Source: Litoribacillus peritrichatus (GTDB taxonomy: Bacteria; Pseudomonadota; Gammaproteobacteria; Pseudomonadales; Litoribrevibacteraceae). Taken from it: a stretch of DNA of 64,000 nt. Location of the stretch: the NCBI RefSeq assembly GCF_039537985.1, contig NZ_BAABBN010000012.1, positions 372,001 through 436,000 of the forward strand, read 5' to 3'. A program made the translations under genes and the position numbers. Of the stretch, positions 36,366-45,569 are shown in pieces (position 1 is the first letter of the stretch; each line of letters opens with the position of its first letter). The notes under the pieces are model-generated. The model was not told the origin of the DNA. It was given only the letters and a program-made list of their open reading frames with translations, and searched no databases.

Positions 36366-38393
36366 ATGACTCACAAACATCATCACGGACTTAATTGCTC
36401 TTGCTGCAGCCCTCTATCAAAAGCGCTGATCTCCAGACTCAATCTTTCAGCCAAAGCACTTCATCCTAAGCAAAACATAACAACGACAGGTCAAAATCTG
36501 TTAATTCTTAATTGCGGTAAAGGAGCTATTCAAACTTTAAAGAACGGAGAAGACACTGATGTAAAAGCCTTGGCTGTATTTAACAATAAGATTCTCGCCG
36601 CTGGAGATAAAGCAGAAGTCACAAAAGCACTTGACGCACAGTGCAGTCAATACACAACCATCAAGCTTACTGACCACCAAACCATATTACCCGGACTCAT
36701 CGAGCCACACCTTCATATCGTTCCGGCGGCCATTTTTAACACTTGGACAGACTTAAGCCGATTCATAACTCAACCCCAAAAAATCAATAACCAAAACGTA
36801 CTAGGTCAAACACTTAAAGACACCTATACCAGAAATGAACAATTCCAAGTGCTTCTGGATAAAGGGTTCTATTGCGATAACAACCCGAATCAATGGTACT
36901 TAGGGGCCGGGATAGACCCTTCCCTATTCACAGCCAGTGAAGACGACCCGCAAGTTAAAATCATCAATAAAGAATCCATTGACAAATTTAACGACAAGTT
37001 CAGCAGCCACCCGGTGTTTATCCTTAATGCCTCGATGCACATAGCCTATGTAAACTCAAAAGCCATTGAGATATTTTTAAACACAGCCGATGACTCAGAC
37101 CCCGGCGTAGCTGCATTAAAAGCCATATTGTCAGAGCCAGACTGCAACGGACAAATTTTTGAAATGACTCAAATTCTTCCGTTTTCTACCGTACTCCCCT
37201 TACCGTCCTTAGATTCTTTTAAAACCGAAATCAAAACGTATTTTGATGTGGCCTCTTCACGAGGGGTAACCTCAGTTTTCGATGCAGGCGTTGAACCCGC
37301 AGAGGAAAGCTCAAACGGAGTTCCAGCCTTAGCCAATATGCCAAATTACTTATATCAATTGGCTAAGAACAACGAGACACCAGTAAGAATTGGAGGCGCT
37401 CTGGTTGTCGAATCCCTTAATGATTTTGAAACCAAAGTCAAAGATCGAAACTACAAGCCAATAGACAGCATCAAAACTCAGCCTGCAAGTGAGAGCTATA
37501 TTAAGGGCGCTCGATACCCGTTTTTCAGCTTACCCTATATAAAAATCATGTCGGATGGATCTAATCAGGGCTTAACAGGATACCAATCAAAACCTTACCT
37601 ATGTGGGGACGATTACGAGCGCTACCCAATGCAACCCACACGTGGCACTCCAAACTACTGTTGTTCACCCACCTCAACAGACCTGAATGAATTAGTAGAT
37701 CAAGTATCCTTATCGGACTGGCCAATGATGATTCATGCTAACGGTGACGATGCGATAGAAATAACTCTCAATGCACTTGAGAACGCCTCAAACCATTCGA
37801 AACGAAATCGAATTGAGCACGCATCACTGCTGAATGCAGACAAAATCAAACGAATGGCCACACTTAATATCTCGCCTAGCTTTTTAATCGGGCATGTAGG
37901 CTATTGGGGACACTCCTTTAAAAACACCATTTTTGGAGAAGACAGAGCAAACCTGTTGGACCTGTGCAGAAGTGCCCTGAACAGCAATATCAAAATCAGC
38001 CTACACAGCGATAACGCTGTCACGCCTATGGGGCCGTTAAGAATGATGGATCAAGCCGTTCATAGAGTCATGGAGGCAGACCCAAAGGCTGGCGTTCTCA
38101 ATGAGAATGAGAAAATAAGTCGCTTGGATGCACTTAAATCGGTCACCATTGATGCAGCAGCGCATTGCTGTGTTGAAGACTTGGTTGGTTCACTGGAAGT
38201 AGGCAAATACGCTGATTTTGTGATATTGGAAAACAATCCTCTCAGTATGAAACTTGATGAAAATAAGCCCTATGAAACCTTCAGAAATATAAAGGTTATT
38301 TCTACCTGGAAAAATGCGACCTGTTATTACCACTTCATGCAGACAGAAACACATAACCAAGCCAAACAAGAAAATGAAGCCGAACTTGTTTAA
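36366..38393 (+). CDS. Amidohydrolase-superfamily enzyme (Amidohydro_3, YtcJ-like)
   Basis: 675 residues, longer than typical YtcJ proteins (about 550). The metal-binding HxH is in LPGLIEPHLHIVPAA. Later elements are PYIKIMSDGSNQGLTG, the His of PMMIHANGDDAIE, RIEHASLLNADKIK, and the catalytic Asp region ISLHSDNAVTPMGPLRMM. The composite beta-sandwich closes with VGSLEVGKYADFVILENNPL. The N-terminal 35 residues (HKHHHGLNCSCCSPL) are His/Cys-rich and have no family counterpart that I know. No signal peptide is seen. AGGGA precedes ATG 36366. It probably hydrolyses an amide or similar small substrate. Confidence 0.9.
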   Translation: MTHKHHHGLNCSCCSPLSKALISRLNLSAKALHPKQNITTTGQNLLILNCGKGAIQTLKNGEDTDVKALAVFNNKILAAGDKAEVTKALDAQCSQYTTIKLTDHQTILPGLIEPHLHIVPAAIFNTWTDLSRFITQPQKINNQNVLGQTLKDTYTRNEQFQVLLDKGFYCDNNPNQWYLGAGIDPSLFTASEDDPQVKIINKESIDKFNDKFSSHPVFILNASMHIAYVNSKAIEIFLNTADDSDPGVAALKAILSEPDCNGQIFEMTQILPFSTVLPLPSLDSFKTEIKTYFDVASSRGVTSVFDAGVEPAEESSNGVPALANMPNYLYQLAKNNETPVRIGGALVVESLNDFETKVKDRNYKPIDSIKTQPASESYIKGARYPFFSLPYIKIMSDGSNQGLTGYQSKPYLCGDDYERYPMQPTRGTPNYCCSPTSTDLNELVDQVSLSDWPMMIHANGDDAIEITLNALENASNHSKRNRIEHASLLNADKIKRMATLNISPSFLIGHVGYWGHSFKNTIFGEDRANLLDLCRSALNSNIKISLHSDNAVTPMGPLRMMDQAVHRVMEADPKAGVLNENEKISRLDALKSVTIDAAAHCCVEDLVGSLEVGKYADFVILENNPLSMKLDENKPYETFRNIKVISTWKNATCYYHFMQTETHNQAKQENEAELV

Positions 38394-38574
38394 CCCTGAG
38401 TTCAACTTGCATCCGGTAAAATACGAAATATCAAACTGTCCTGAATACAATGGCTTGTATCACGGCAAAGGAATCTATCTTCCTGCAAAAAGCCCGGATG
38501 ATAAACCGCAATGGTTATTGCGGTCATCAAGTGCAGACTGGATTAACTCAAGTCTATTAACGCTAGAAGATTAG
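38374..38574 (+). CDS. Small protein overlapping the amidohydrolase end
   Basis: 66 residues from ATG 38374, overlapping the amidohydrolase stop by 20 bases in another frame. The sequence looks like real coding (FNPEFNLHPVKYEISNCPEY, GLYHGKGIYLPAKSPD, KPQWLLRSSSADWINSS). The overlap suggests translational coupling. No family is recognised and the ribosome binding site is weak. Confidence 0.5.
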   Translation: MKPNLFNPEFNLHPVKYEISNCPEYNGLYHGKGIYLPAKSPDDKPQWLLRSSSADWINSSLLTLED

Positions 38575-38600
38575 AGGCAATAGCTTTTCATGCTTTTACA

Positions 38601-38628
38601 GCCGCTGTGTCTACTCCCATACAGCGGC
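38601..38628 (+). terminator. Terminator after the amidohydrolase unit
   Basis: GCCGCTGT and its exact complement form an 8-bp stem around GTCTACTCCCAT, followed by a pyrimidine-rich stretch (ATATATCTTCTTT). Confidence 0.6.
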
Positions 38629-38706
38629 CATATATCTTCTTTAATAGCGACTTAGTCAGTCCATCAATAAATAATATTTAGCCCCCTGGCAGGCGGTTAA
38701 TACCCT

Positions 38707-39339
38707 TTAATTTAACAACCATACCTTCTCTTTGCCGGAAACCACGCCTTTAATTCCACCCGGAACCTCTCGGCTTGCCAACTGGGAAATATGATAGTGC
38801 TCACCGTAATGAGAGTTGATTTCATCTCCCACAATCGAGAAAGGAGGCCCCTCATACTTCGTTTGATCATACTCATATGTGATCAAAAGCAAAGGCGCAT
38901 TGTCTGTTATGGTTTGAAGATGCTTTGTATATTGTCTGCGAGAGACTAATGGCAAAGCCACCAGCGCCGCTCTATCGTAAATAGCATCCACTGGCCCGAG
39001 AATTTCCGCTGTGACATCAAAAATATTACCAACGAAAATATCGATGTTTTGTTCATGGTATCGAATAAGTCCTTCTGCCTCAGACGCAACAGGCTCAATA
39101 TCCAGCTCCGAAAACAATTCAAGCACAGCACCTTCATTAAGCTCTACACCAACCACGTGATAACCCTGAGATAACATCCAGGCGATATCCCGTGTTTTAC
39201 CGCAAAGCGGGATAAATATTCGAGCGCCTTGCGCTAAATCCAGCTCATGAAAACTGTTGACCATTAATTGATTGGCATCGCCTTCATGAAAACCAATGTC
39301 CCGACTTGCCCATCGTTCATGCCAAAAACTTACGTCCAT
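38707..39339 (-). CDS. tpm: Thiopurine S-methyltransferase family protein
   Basis: 210 residues from ATG 39339, which has TAGGAGGAAT directly upstream; an extension to 39414 would run through the promoter. Family features are SFWHERWASRDIGFHEGDAN at the N-terminus, the SAM-binding IFIPLCGKTRDIAWMLSQG with VVGVELNEGAV, and DAIYDRAALVALPLVSRRQY. The enzyme methylates thiopurines and, in pseudomonads, selenium and tellurium oxyanions. It diverges from a MerR regulator whose operator lies in the promoter, so induction by an electrophile or metalloid is inferred. Confidence 0.93.
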   Translation of the reverse strand: MDVSFWHERWASRDIGFHEGDANQLMVNSFHELDLAQGARIFIPLCGKTRDIAWMLSQGYHVVGVELNEGAVLELFSELDIEPVASEAEGLIRYHEQNIDIFVGNIFDVTAEILGPVDAIYDRAALVALPLVSRRQYTKHLQTITDNAPLLLITYEYDQTKYEGPPFSIVGDEINSHYGEHYHISQLASREVPGGIKGVVSGKEKVWLLN

Positions 39340-39399
39340 GATTCCTCCTAAACATCGCTCAACTGAGCGAATGTGTTGTTTTGATGAATGTTCAACGTT

Positions 39400-39430
39400 A
39401 GGATACGAATTCAAGTCAACTTGAGGTCAA
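39400..39430 (-). promoter_or_regulatory. MerR-type promoter of tpm with 19-bp spacer
   Basis: On the minus strand -35 TTGACC (39425-39430) and -10 TATCCT (39400-39405) are separated by exactly 19 bases. The perfect dyad TCAAGT-CA-ACTTGA (39411-39424) lies inside the spacer. An overlong spacer with a central dyad is the hallmark of MerR-activated promoters. It fires toward tpm. Confidence 0.82.
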
Positions 39431-39437
39431 GTAAAAA

Positions 39438-39869
39438 ATGTCGAACTCTGATGCATTGGATATTGGCAAGGTTTCTAAAGAATCCGGTTTACCGGCGTCC
39501 ACCCTTCGCTACTACGAAGAAAAAGGTCTGATAAAGTCCAACGGCCGCAACGGGTTAAGACGTCTTTTCCCCGTCAATGTATTGCAACGTCTGGCCTTGA
39601 TTTCACTGGGCCGCACGGCAGGTCTTTCATTGGATGAAATCGGCTCCATGTTTACGCCTCAAGGGCCGGAAATAAATCGGGAGCTGCTCATATCTAAAGC
39701 AGATGAGCTGGACATTAAGATCAAAGAATTAACCGCCATGCGCGACGGATTACGACATGCAGCAGCCTGCCAGGCGCCCAGTCATTTTGAATGCCCAACG
39801 TTTTTAAAGCTGCTCAGAGTTGCAAAGAAGTTGAAAAAGTCAGGACAAGCTTTAGAGAAGAAAAGTTAG
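39438..39869 (+). CDS. MerR-family transcriptional regulator
   Basis: 143 residues. The MerR HTH is DIGKVSKESGLPASTLRYYE followed by EKGLIKSNGRNGLRRLF. A dimerisation helix covers about residues 80-115. Two Cys residues (AACQAPSHFECPTF) lie near the C-terminus, a possible thiol or metal site. It is not SoxR, because the four-Cys iron-sulfur motif is absent. Its start lies eight bases from the -35 of the tpm promoter, so bound regulator would also affect its own expression. It converges on a LysR gene. Confidence 0.9.
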   Translation: MSNSDALDIGKVSKESGLPASTLRYYEEKGLIKSNGRNGLRRLFPVNVLQRLALISLGRTAGLSLDEIGSMFTPQGPEINRELLISKADELDIKIKELTAMRDGLRHAAACQAPSHFECPTFLKLLRVAKKLKKSGQALEKKS

Positions 39870-39882
39870 CGCTTCCCCATTA

Positions 39883-40863
39883 TTACTCAGGCTGCGCCCT
39901 TGAAACACACCCTTGCTGACAAAGATGATGGTCCGGCCCAAACTGGAAGTACTCCTTCCTGCTTACCAGGTATTCCAGGATGGCCTCCACCCGCTTCGGC
40001 TTATTCACCCCAGGCCGATAAACCAAATAGATGGGCATCATCGTAGCATGCCATTGCGGTAAAATTCTTACTAACGCCCTGCTTTTCAGTTCACAAACCA
40101 TGTTATTGACAGGGATCTGTGCAATCCCCATCCCCTCCATAGTCGCTCGTTTGATGGCCTCAATGTTTGAACAATAGAAGTTACTGGAAATATCCAAGGA
40201 CACAGACTTTTCTCCCGAAACCAAGATCCAAGGAGTCACATCTGGAGAGTACTGGAACCTAAGACAATTATGATTCATGAGTTCTTCAGGTGTTTGCGGA
40301 ACACCATGCTCTTCAAGATACTGAGGGCTGGCTACCAGTACCCTGGTGCTGTAGCCAATCTCCTTCGCCACCAAGCGATCATCCACAACCTTCCCCACCC
40401 GGAGAGCAAGATCAATGCCCTGAACAAAAAGATCGTCAAAGGCATAAGACAACTCCAAAGAAATTTGAGCCTTAGGCCACTGTTTCAGGAAATCAGGAAA
40501 AATGTCTTGAGCTAAATTCGCTCCCATGGCCGGCGGCGCAGATATTCGAATCAAGCCTTGCACTTGCTGTTGAATTTCACGAACGTCCTCACTTAACGAA
40601 TTAAACTCCTCCACCAAATGAGAAGCTCTGTTAAGCACCACCTGACCTGCTTCAGTAATTTGAACTCTTCGAGTAGACCTCTCTAGCAACTTAGCCTGAA
40701 GGTGTTCCTCCAGTTTGGAAATGGCTTTACTGACCGTGGATTTCGGCAACCCCATTTCATCTGCACACTGAGTCAGACTCAACAACCGACAAGTCGTCAC
40801 AAAAATTGACAAGGTTCTAAAGTCTATAGTTTCTAAATTACGAACAATCACTTTCCAAACCAC
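39883..40863 (-). CDS. LysR-family transcriptional regulator
   Basis: 326 residues as drawn from GTG 40863; GTG 40851 is an alternative with GGTGG eight bases upstream. The HTH is RLLSLTQCADEMGLPKSTVS followed by KAISKLEEHLQAKLLERS. The effector domain shows GLIRISAPPAMGANLAQDIF and DLALRVGKVVDDRLVAKEI, a CrgA-like pattern. It diverges from the old-yellow-enzyme gene at 40979, its probable target. Confidence 0.9.
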   Translation of the reverse strand: MVWKVIVRNLETIDFRTLSIFVTTCRLLSLTQCADEMGLPKSTVSKAISKLEEHLQAKLLERSTRRVQITEAGQVVLNRASHLVEEFNSLSEDVREIQQQVQGLIRISAPPAMGANLAQDIFPDFLKQWPKAQISLELSYAFDDLFVQGIDLALRVGKVVDDRLVAKEIGYSTRVLVASPQYLEEHGVPQTPEELMNHNCLRFQYSPDVTPWILVSGEKSVSLDISSNFYCSNIEAIKRATMEGMGIAQIPVNNMVCELKSRALVRILPQWHATMMPIYLVYRPGVNKPKRVEAILEYLVSRKEYFQFGPDHHLCQQGCVSRAQPE

Positions 40864-40978
40864 CCATTGTTTCTTTCAATCCAGAAGCATAATCTACGTC
40901 CAACGTTTAAACAATAGCTCTGATACATCGGAGCTCTGACCAACAAACACATTAAATTATTTGAAACGGAGTGCTGAC

Positions 40979-42049
40979 ATGTCTGCTTCTTTAAATCTCT
41001 TCTCTGCCGTGCAACTGGGTGATATTCAACTTTCAAACCGTGCCGTGATGGCGCCTTTAACCCGAGCCAGAGCAGTTGATCATGTACCTACCGATATGAT
41101 GGCTGAATATTATGCGCAACGTGCCGGTGCGGGTTTGATCATTGCGGAAGCCACCATGGTAGCTGAAGGTACATCTGCCTTCATCAATGAACCAGGCATC
41201 TACTCTCAGGCTCAAATCGAAGGTTGGCGAAAAGTCACCGACGCCGTACATGCGAACGGAGGGAAAATCTTTCTGCAACTTTGGCATGGCGGTCGCGCAA
41301 GCCACCCAGACTTAAACGAAGGCAAAGCAGCCGTTGCTGCAAGTGCCATCGCCATTGAAGACGAAGTCCATACGCCAGAAGGCAAAAAACCGTATACCGT
41401 ACCGAGAGCGTTAGACACAGAAGAAATCCCGACTATTGTTGAAGCCTTCAAACAAGGAGCCATCAACGCCAAAGATGCCGGTTTTGATGGTGTAGAAGTC
41501 CACGGTGCGAACGGCTATTTGCTCGATAATTTCCTACGCGATGGCACCAACCACCGTAACGATCAATACGGAGGTTCCATTGAAAACCGGGCACGTTTAT
41601 TGTTTGAGGTATTGGAAGCTGTCATCGGTGTTTGGGGCGCAGGAAAAGTTGGCGTTCGAACCTCGCCGTTGAATGGCTTTAACAACATGAAAGACAGTGA
41701 CCCGGTTGGCTTAACACGCTGGCTTGCAGAGAACCTGAACCAGTTTAACCTGGCCTATTGGCATGTAATGCGCACCGACTTCTTAGGCGAACAACAGGCA
41801 GATGTAATGACGCCGGTTCGTGAACTTTATCAAGGTAACCTGATGGGCAATATGGGCTACACCAAAGATGAAGCATCGACGGCGATTGCGGACACTAAAC
41901 TCGACGTTGTCGCGTTTGGTGTTCCTTTCATTGCCAACCCGGATTTGGTCGAACGCTTTAAGGCGGATGCCGAGTTAAATGAACCTAAGCCAGACAGCTT
42001 CTACACTGGCGGTGCTGAAGGTTATATTGATTATCCTGCGATGGCCTAA
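40979..42049 (+). CDS. Old yellow enzyme-family alkene reductase
   Basis: 356 residues from ATG 40979 (CGGAGTG upstream). FMN-barrel features are NRAVMAPLTRARAVDHVPTD, AGLIIAEATMVAEGTSAF, the active-site pair in VHGANGYLLDNFLRDGTNHR and QYGGSIENRARLLFEV. The usual C-terminal phosphate-binding segment appears as LDVVAFGVPFIANPDL. It is a NemA/xenobiotic-reductase-like NAD(P)H enzyme acting on electrophilic alkenes or nitro compounds. It is divergent from a LysR gene and followed by a terminator. Confidence 0.93.
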   Translation: MSASLNLFSAVQLGDIQLSNRAVMAPLTRARAVDHVPTDMMAEYYAQRAGAGLIIAEATMVAEGTSAFINEPGIYSQAQIEGWRKVTDAVHANGGKIFLQLWHGGRASHPDLNEGKAAVAASAIAIEDEVHTPEGKKPYTVPRALDTEEIPTIVEAFKQGAINAKDAGFDGVEVHGANGYLLDNFLRDGTNHRNDQYGGSIENRARLLFEVLEAVIGVWGAGKVGVRTSPLNGFNNMKDSDPVGLTRWLAENLNQFNLAYWHVMRTDFLGEQQADVMTPVRELYQGNLMGNMGYTKDEASTAIADTKLDVVAFGVPFIANPDLVERFKADAELNEPKPDSFYTGGAEGYIDYPAMA

Positions 42050-42068
42050 TAGTCCATAAAAATAAATC

Positions 42069-42095
42069 AGAACAACTACCAAAAGTAGTTGTTCT
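42069..42095 (+). terminator. Terminator hairpin after the old yellow enzyme
   Basis: AGAACAACTAC and its exact complement form an 11-bp stem with loop CAAAA. There is no T-run afterwards, so efficiency is uncertain. Confidence 0.6.
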
Positions 42096-42216
42096 AAATA
42101 ACTTCATTAGGGAACCTCTGAACACTTCTATTTAAACTATTATAGGCTGCGGGGTTATACAACACTCACATAATGCTGCAGCTGCGCACAACCTATCTGT
42201 TGTAGTAATATCTTTA

Positions 42217-42510
42217 CTAAACCATTGCAAAATTGACTTCACGAACATTAGCCAAGTTTAAATTCTGCTTGGCATGCCAAAGATCATAGTTATCTTGCAT
42301 AGCTAACCAACTTTCTGGTGTTCTACCTAGCGCCTTAGATAAACGGAGAGCCATTTCTGGCGATATAGCACTCTGCCCCTTTAAGACTCGGTTCAAAGTT
42401 GATGAGGCTACATCTAATTGCTTAGCCAAATAACGACAACTGAAACCTGCTGGTTCAAGGTATACATCACGTATAAACTCACCTGGGTGTGGAGGGTTAT
42501 GCATACTCAT
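42217..42510 (-). CDS. higA: HigA-family antitoxin
   Basis: 97 residues. It carries the VapI/HigA signature (NPPHPGEFIRDVYLEPAGF) and an HTH (SCRYLAKQLDVASSTLNRVL) followed by MALRLSKALGRTPESWLAMQ. It overlaps the toxin stop in a TAATG arrangement, so translation is coupled. The gene order is toxin first, antitoxin second, as in HigBA. It should neutralise the toxin and repress the operon through the upstream palindrome. Confidence 0.93.
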   Translation of the reverse strand: MSMHNPPHPGEFIRDVYLEPAGFSCRYLAKQLDVASSTLNRVLKGQSAISPEMALRLSKALGRTPESWLAMQDNYDLWHAKQNLNLANVREVNFAMV

Positions 42511-42788
42511 TAGTGATAGTCCTCGTAGTTGAGAATATAAGCATTACCATCAATAAACTCGAAAGTAATACGCCAATTACCGTTTACGGTAATAGACCAA
42601 ATCCCATCACGGTTTCCTTTTAAAGGATGTAATTTAAAACCGGGCAAATTGATATCATCAATTTCTTGGGCGGTATCAATTGCTGCAAGTTGCATACGTA
42701 ATTTATTTTGATGCTTTGCTTGAATACCTGAAGTGCTACCTGTCTCGAAGTACTTCTTAAGGCCTTTGTGTTTAAATGATTTAATCAT
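42510..42788 (-). CDS. higB: HigB/RelE-type mRNA interferase toxin
   Basis: 92 residues of the RelE superfamily, HigB plasmid-maintenance group: KSFKHKGLKKYFETGS, GIQAKHQNKLRMQLAAIDTA, NLPGFKLHPLKGNRDGIWSI and NWRITFEFIDGNAYILNYED. By family it cleaves ribosome-bound mRNA. The conserved Lys, Arg and C-terminal Tyr/His positions appear intact, so it is probably active. It is the first gene of the higBA pair. Confidence 0.93.
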   Translation of the reverse strand: MIKSFKHKGLKKYFETGSTSGIQAKHQNKLRMQLAAIDTAQEIDDINLPGFKLHPLKGNRDGIWSITVNGNWRITFEFIDGNAYILNYEDYH

Positions 42789-42803
42789 AGAATAAGTGTA
42801 GCG

Positions 42804-42815
42804 TGATGCGCATCA
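42804..42815. promoter_or_regulatory. Palindrome upstream of higBA
   Basis: TGATGCGCATCA is a perfect 12-bp palindrome 16 bases before the toxin start. It is a likely HigA operator; binding is inferred from position only. Confidence 0.5.
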
Positions 42816-43097
42816 GTACATCAATAAAAATATAACGGCCCACCAGCCATCTTTAACACTTGATTCGCGAACTCAACTCTCAAGTGCAATACACTTAGCC
42901 CTTTCCGTCTTCGCTCTTTCGATCCCGAACAGGGATTGACTTCATAAGCCTAGGCAATGTAATGTTTGTCCATTGGCTCGGTCGAAGCCACTGTGTCTGC
43001 GGAAAGGGCTGCGCCCACGACAAGGTGAAACACACATATTATTTGTTTCCTTTTCAATCTGATAGGCAGACACAGATACCATGAAAGGGTAACGAAC

Positions 43098-44399
43098 ATG
43101 ACCGACCTATCTCCACGGGTAAACACCCCGTTTCGTATTAATTTAGAGCAACAGAAGAAACGCGCCAAAGCGTTACTTAAAGACATTCATGCATCTGATG
43201 AAAGTGGCATTGCCCGGCTCCATCGCAATCATCCTCAATATTCCAAAAACAATCATGCCAAACCCGCTGAAACAGCTAAGTTAAGTGATGCTCAGTTCGT
43301 CATAGCCCGAGAGCTTGGATTGCCAAGCTGGCCTAAACTGAAAGCCCATGTTGAAGCCATGCAATGTGCTGTTAAAACGATAAACTCAAAAAATAAACCC
43401 CAGGATAGTGATCTGAAGACGCTTCATATTCGATGTGGAACAGATTTACAAAACACATTACCACTGGCGGGTTTCGTCGGAGATTTTCTGGAGTATTCAG
43501 ATCCAGTTTGCCAAGGCCCAGTGCCTAACGATCCAAGCCTTATTGATGTTCGGGTAGATTACCTGACCTCCGCCTATGGCCCTTACATCCAACAATCCAG
43601 AAATCAGATACTTGAAGACTTAACGTCCGAAGAAAATCGTTTAGAAACCGCCGCCCAAACCTATGAAAGAGTGGTTCTCTGGTTTGAGCATGACACTTAC
43701 GATCAACTGATTTTAGCCAGAATTCTGGCCCACTTCGCAGAAAATCAACGTCCGAACGTATTCGAAATAGTCTCCATCAACCACTTTCCGGGATCAGAAC
43801 GTTTCATTGGTCTTGGCCAGTTACCCCCTGAGGCGATCTGGTTACTCTGGAATGATCGAAAACCCGTTTCTCAACAACAGTTAAATTTGGGGCAACGCAC
43901 CTGGAATGCCTTTCAATCTCCGAACCCCACTGCGTTAGCAAACATACGCCTAGAAGACACCAGCGTATTGCCCAACCTGGCCAATGCAATACAACGCCAC
44001 TTACAAGAACTGCCTTCTACAGCGAACGGTTTAAGTCTTACAGAACAAATAATTCTGGAAATGCTGAAGGAAGAAAGCCGAACTGCCGGAAAACTGTTTG
44101 GTTTATTGACGAGAGAACGGGAACCCTTGCCTTGGCTGGGCGACATCATGTTTTGGTATATTCTTGAATCCTTGGCCAAGTCATCCAACCCGGCTGTACG
44201 AATATCAACAGACCAACCTAAAACTGAATGGCCACACAGACAAGTAGAAATTACAAATACAGGCCTGGCGTTACTCGCTAAAGAGAGTGACTGGTTAACC
44301 ATGAACCCACCTGAAAGATGGCTCGGCGGAGTGCACATTGATCCTCAATCGTCTTGCTGGCGTTGGGATCAAGCACCCGAAAAGCTCATTTTAAAATAA
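43098..44399 (+). CDS. DUF1835-domain protein
   Basis: 433 residues. A short helical N-terminal region (INLEQQKKRAKALLKDIHAS, RELGLPSWPKLKAHV) is typical of ankyrin-like leader segments in this group. The DUF1835 domain is seen in TLHIRCGTDLQNTLPLAGFV, GDFLEYSDPVCQGPVPNDPS, ERVVLWFEHDTYDQLILAR and AIWLLWNDRKPVSQQQLNLG. The biochemical function is not established. AAAGGG precedes ATG 43098. It is a single gene ended by an intrinsic terminator. Confidence 0.88.
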   Translation: MTDLSPRVNTPFRINLEQQKKRAKALLKDIHASDESGIARLHRNHPQYSKNNHAKPAETAKLSDAQFVIARELGLPSWPKLKAHVEAMQCAVKTINSKNKPQDSDLKTLHIRCGTDLQNTLPLAGFVGDFLEYSDPVCQGPVPNDPSLIDVRVDYLTSAYGPYIQQSRNQILEDLTSEENRLETAAQTYERVVLWFEHDTYDQLILARILAHFAENQRPNVFEIVSINHFPGSERFIGLGQLPPEAIWLLWNDRKPVSQQQLNLGQRTWNAFQSPNPTALANIRLEDTSVLPNLANAIQRHLQELPSTANGLSLTEQIILEMLKEESRTAGKLFGLLTREREPLPWLGDIMFWYILESLAKSSNPAVRISTDQPKTEWPHRQVEITNTGLALLAKESDWLTMNPPERWLGGVHIDPQSSCWRWDQAPEKLILK

Positions 44400-44414
44400 T
44401 GACTTTTACTATCT

Positions 44415-44440
44415 AAAAGCCGGCTCCGCGCTGGCTTTTT
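44415..44440 (+). terminator. Intrinsic terminator after the DUF1835 gene
   Basis: AAAAGCCGGC and GCTGGCTTTTT form a stem with one mismatch and a T-run. Confidence 0.8.
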
Positions 44441-44684
44441 AAAGTCCCAACAACGAATGAGCAAGACCCTTTGCATATAAAATTTACATTCAAAAAGCCC
44501 GACAGCCCTCCCTCAACGCTCGATGTAAAACCACTGAAGCCTGAGAGTCGTTGTACGTATCTTCATTTCTAGACTAGGTTTAATGAGTAACCAACCAAGC
44601 TAATCAACTGTTAGCGCACAGGTGATGCCTGTTAATAGCCTGCTAGGTATTTATTCGACACCTTAAGTAAAGAAACGCAAACGT

Positions 44685-45437
44685 ATGTGGAACCTTCTTT
44701 TCCTTCTCTTCTTAGCCTGCATTACTCCTTTCTCATTTGCAGACTCCCCTGCACCCACGAAACCAAAACTTACAGTTTGCACTGATACCTGGACCCCCTT
44801 CACAGATAAAACCCTACCTGGTTCAGGGCAATCCTGGCGGATCATCCAAGAAGTTATGAGCTCTCAAGGCTACGACACCGAATTAACAATTATGCCTTGG
44901 GCTCGGGCCGTCAGAAGTGTTAAAGATGGTGAATGCGATGCCCTGGCCGATGCCTTTTATACAAAAGACCGAACTCAGTGGGCGCGGTTTTCTGCACCTT
45001 ATGGAGAAGTAAATACCGTTTTTTTTAAACGCACTGACCGAGAAATACCCTCCCTGTTGATGCAAGATTTGAAAGACTATCGAATCGGCATCATCAGGGG
45101 CGCAGCTGCATCGCCTGCGTTTGACAGTGATACCAGCTTAAACAAGCACCAAGTACGGGATATAAAACAAGGGTTAACCATGCTTTATGCCGACCGGTTG
45201 GACCTTCTGGTTGCAGAAGATATTCCCGCGCTGTATCAGATTCAACAATTGAGTCTTCAATACCCTAACATTGACAATGAAATACAAGCCATTGAACCCT
45301 TTCTCGCCAATAATGAACGGCACCTTGCCATTTCAAAACAATCTGAAAATGGCTTAACCATCCTTCGCGACTTTAACCGTGGACTCATACAACTTATCAA
45401 ATCCGGGAAATATAAAAAGTTGCTGGATGAATATTAA
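44685..45437 (+). CDS. Periplasmic substrate-binding protein (SBP_bac_3 type)
   Basis: 250 residues with a signal peptide ending near FSFADSP. Family-3 features are LTVCTDTWTPFTDKTLPGSG, the wide-open central SVKDGECDALADAFYTKDRT and the second-lobe DLLVAEDIPALYQIQ. There are no adjacent transporter genes. The nearest neighbour downstream is a DsbA-family protein with its own ribosome binding site. Confidence 0.85.
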   Translation: MWNLLFLLFLACITPFSFADSPAPTKPKLTVCTDTWTPFTDKTLPGSGQSWRIIQEVMSSQGYDTELTIMPWARAVRSVKDGECDALADAFYTKDRTQWARFSAPYGEVNTVFFKRTDREIPSLLMQDLKDYRIGIIRGAAASPAFDSDTSLNKHQVRDIKQGLTMLYADRLDLLVAEDIPALYQIQQLSLQYPNIDNEIQAIEPFLANNERHLAISKQSENGLTILRDFNRGLIQLIKSGKYKKLLDEY

Positions 45438-45569
45438 GTCTCCAAGATGACCCACATCAAAAAACCTAAATCGTAAAGCTTCAAATCCAGACGACTTCCA
45501 GTCTTGCTGGTATAGTGTCTCAGCAATAGTTGAATCTAATGATTTAAGGTTAAAGACCAGGATATTTAA

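Noticed and set aside
39438..39869. MerR regulator as SoxR, because the operator resembles a SoxR box
   Set aside because: The four-cysteine iron-sulfur motif of SoxR is absent; only two Cys residues lie near the C-terminus.
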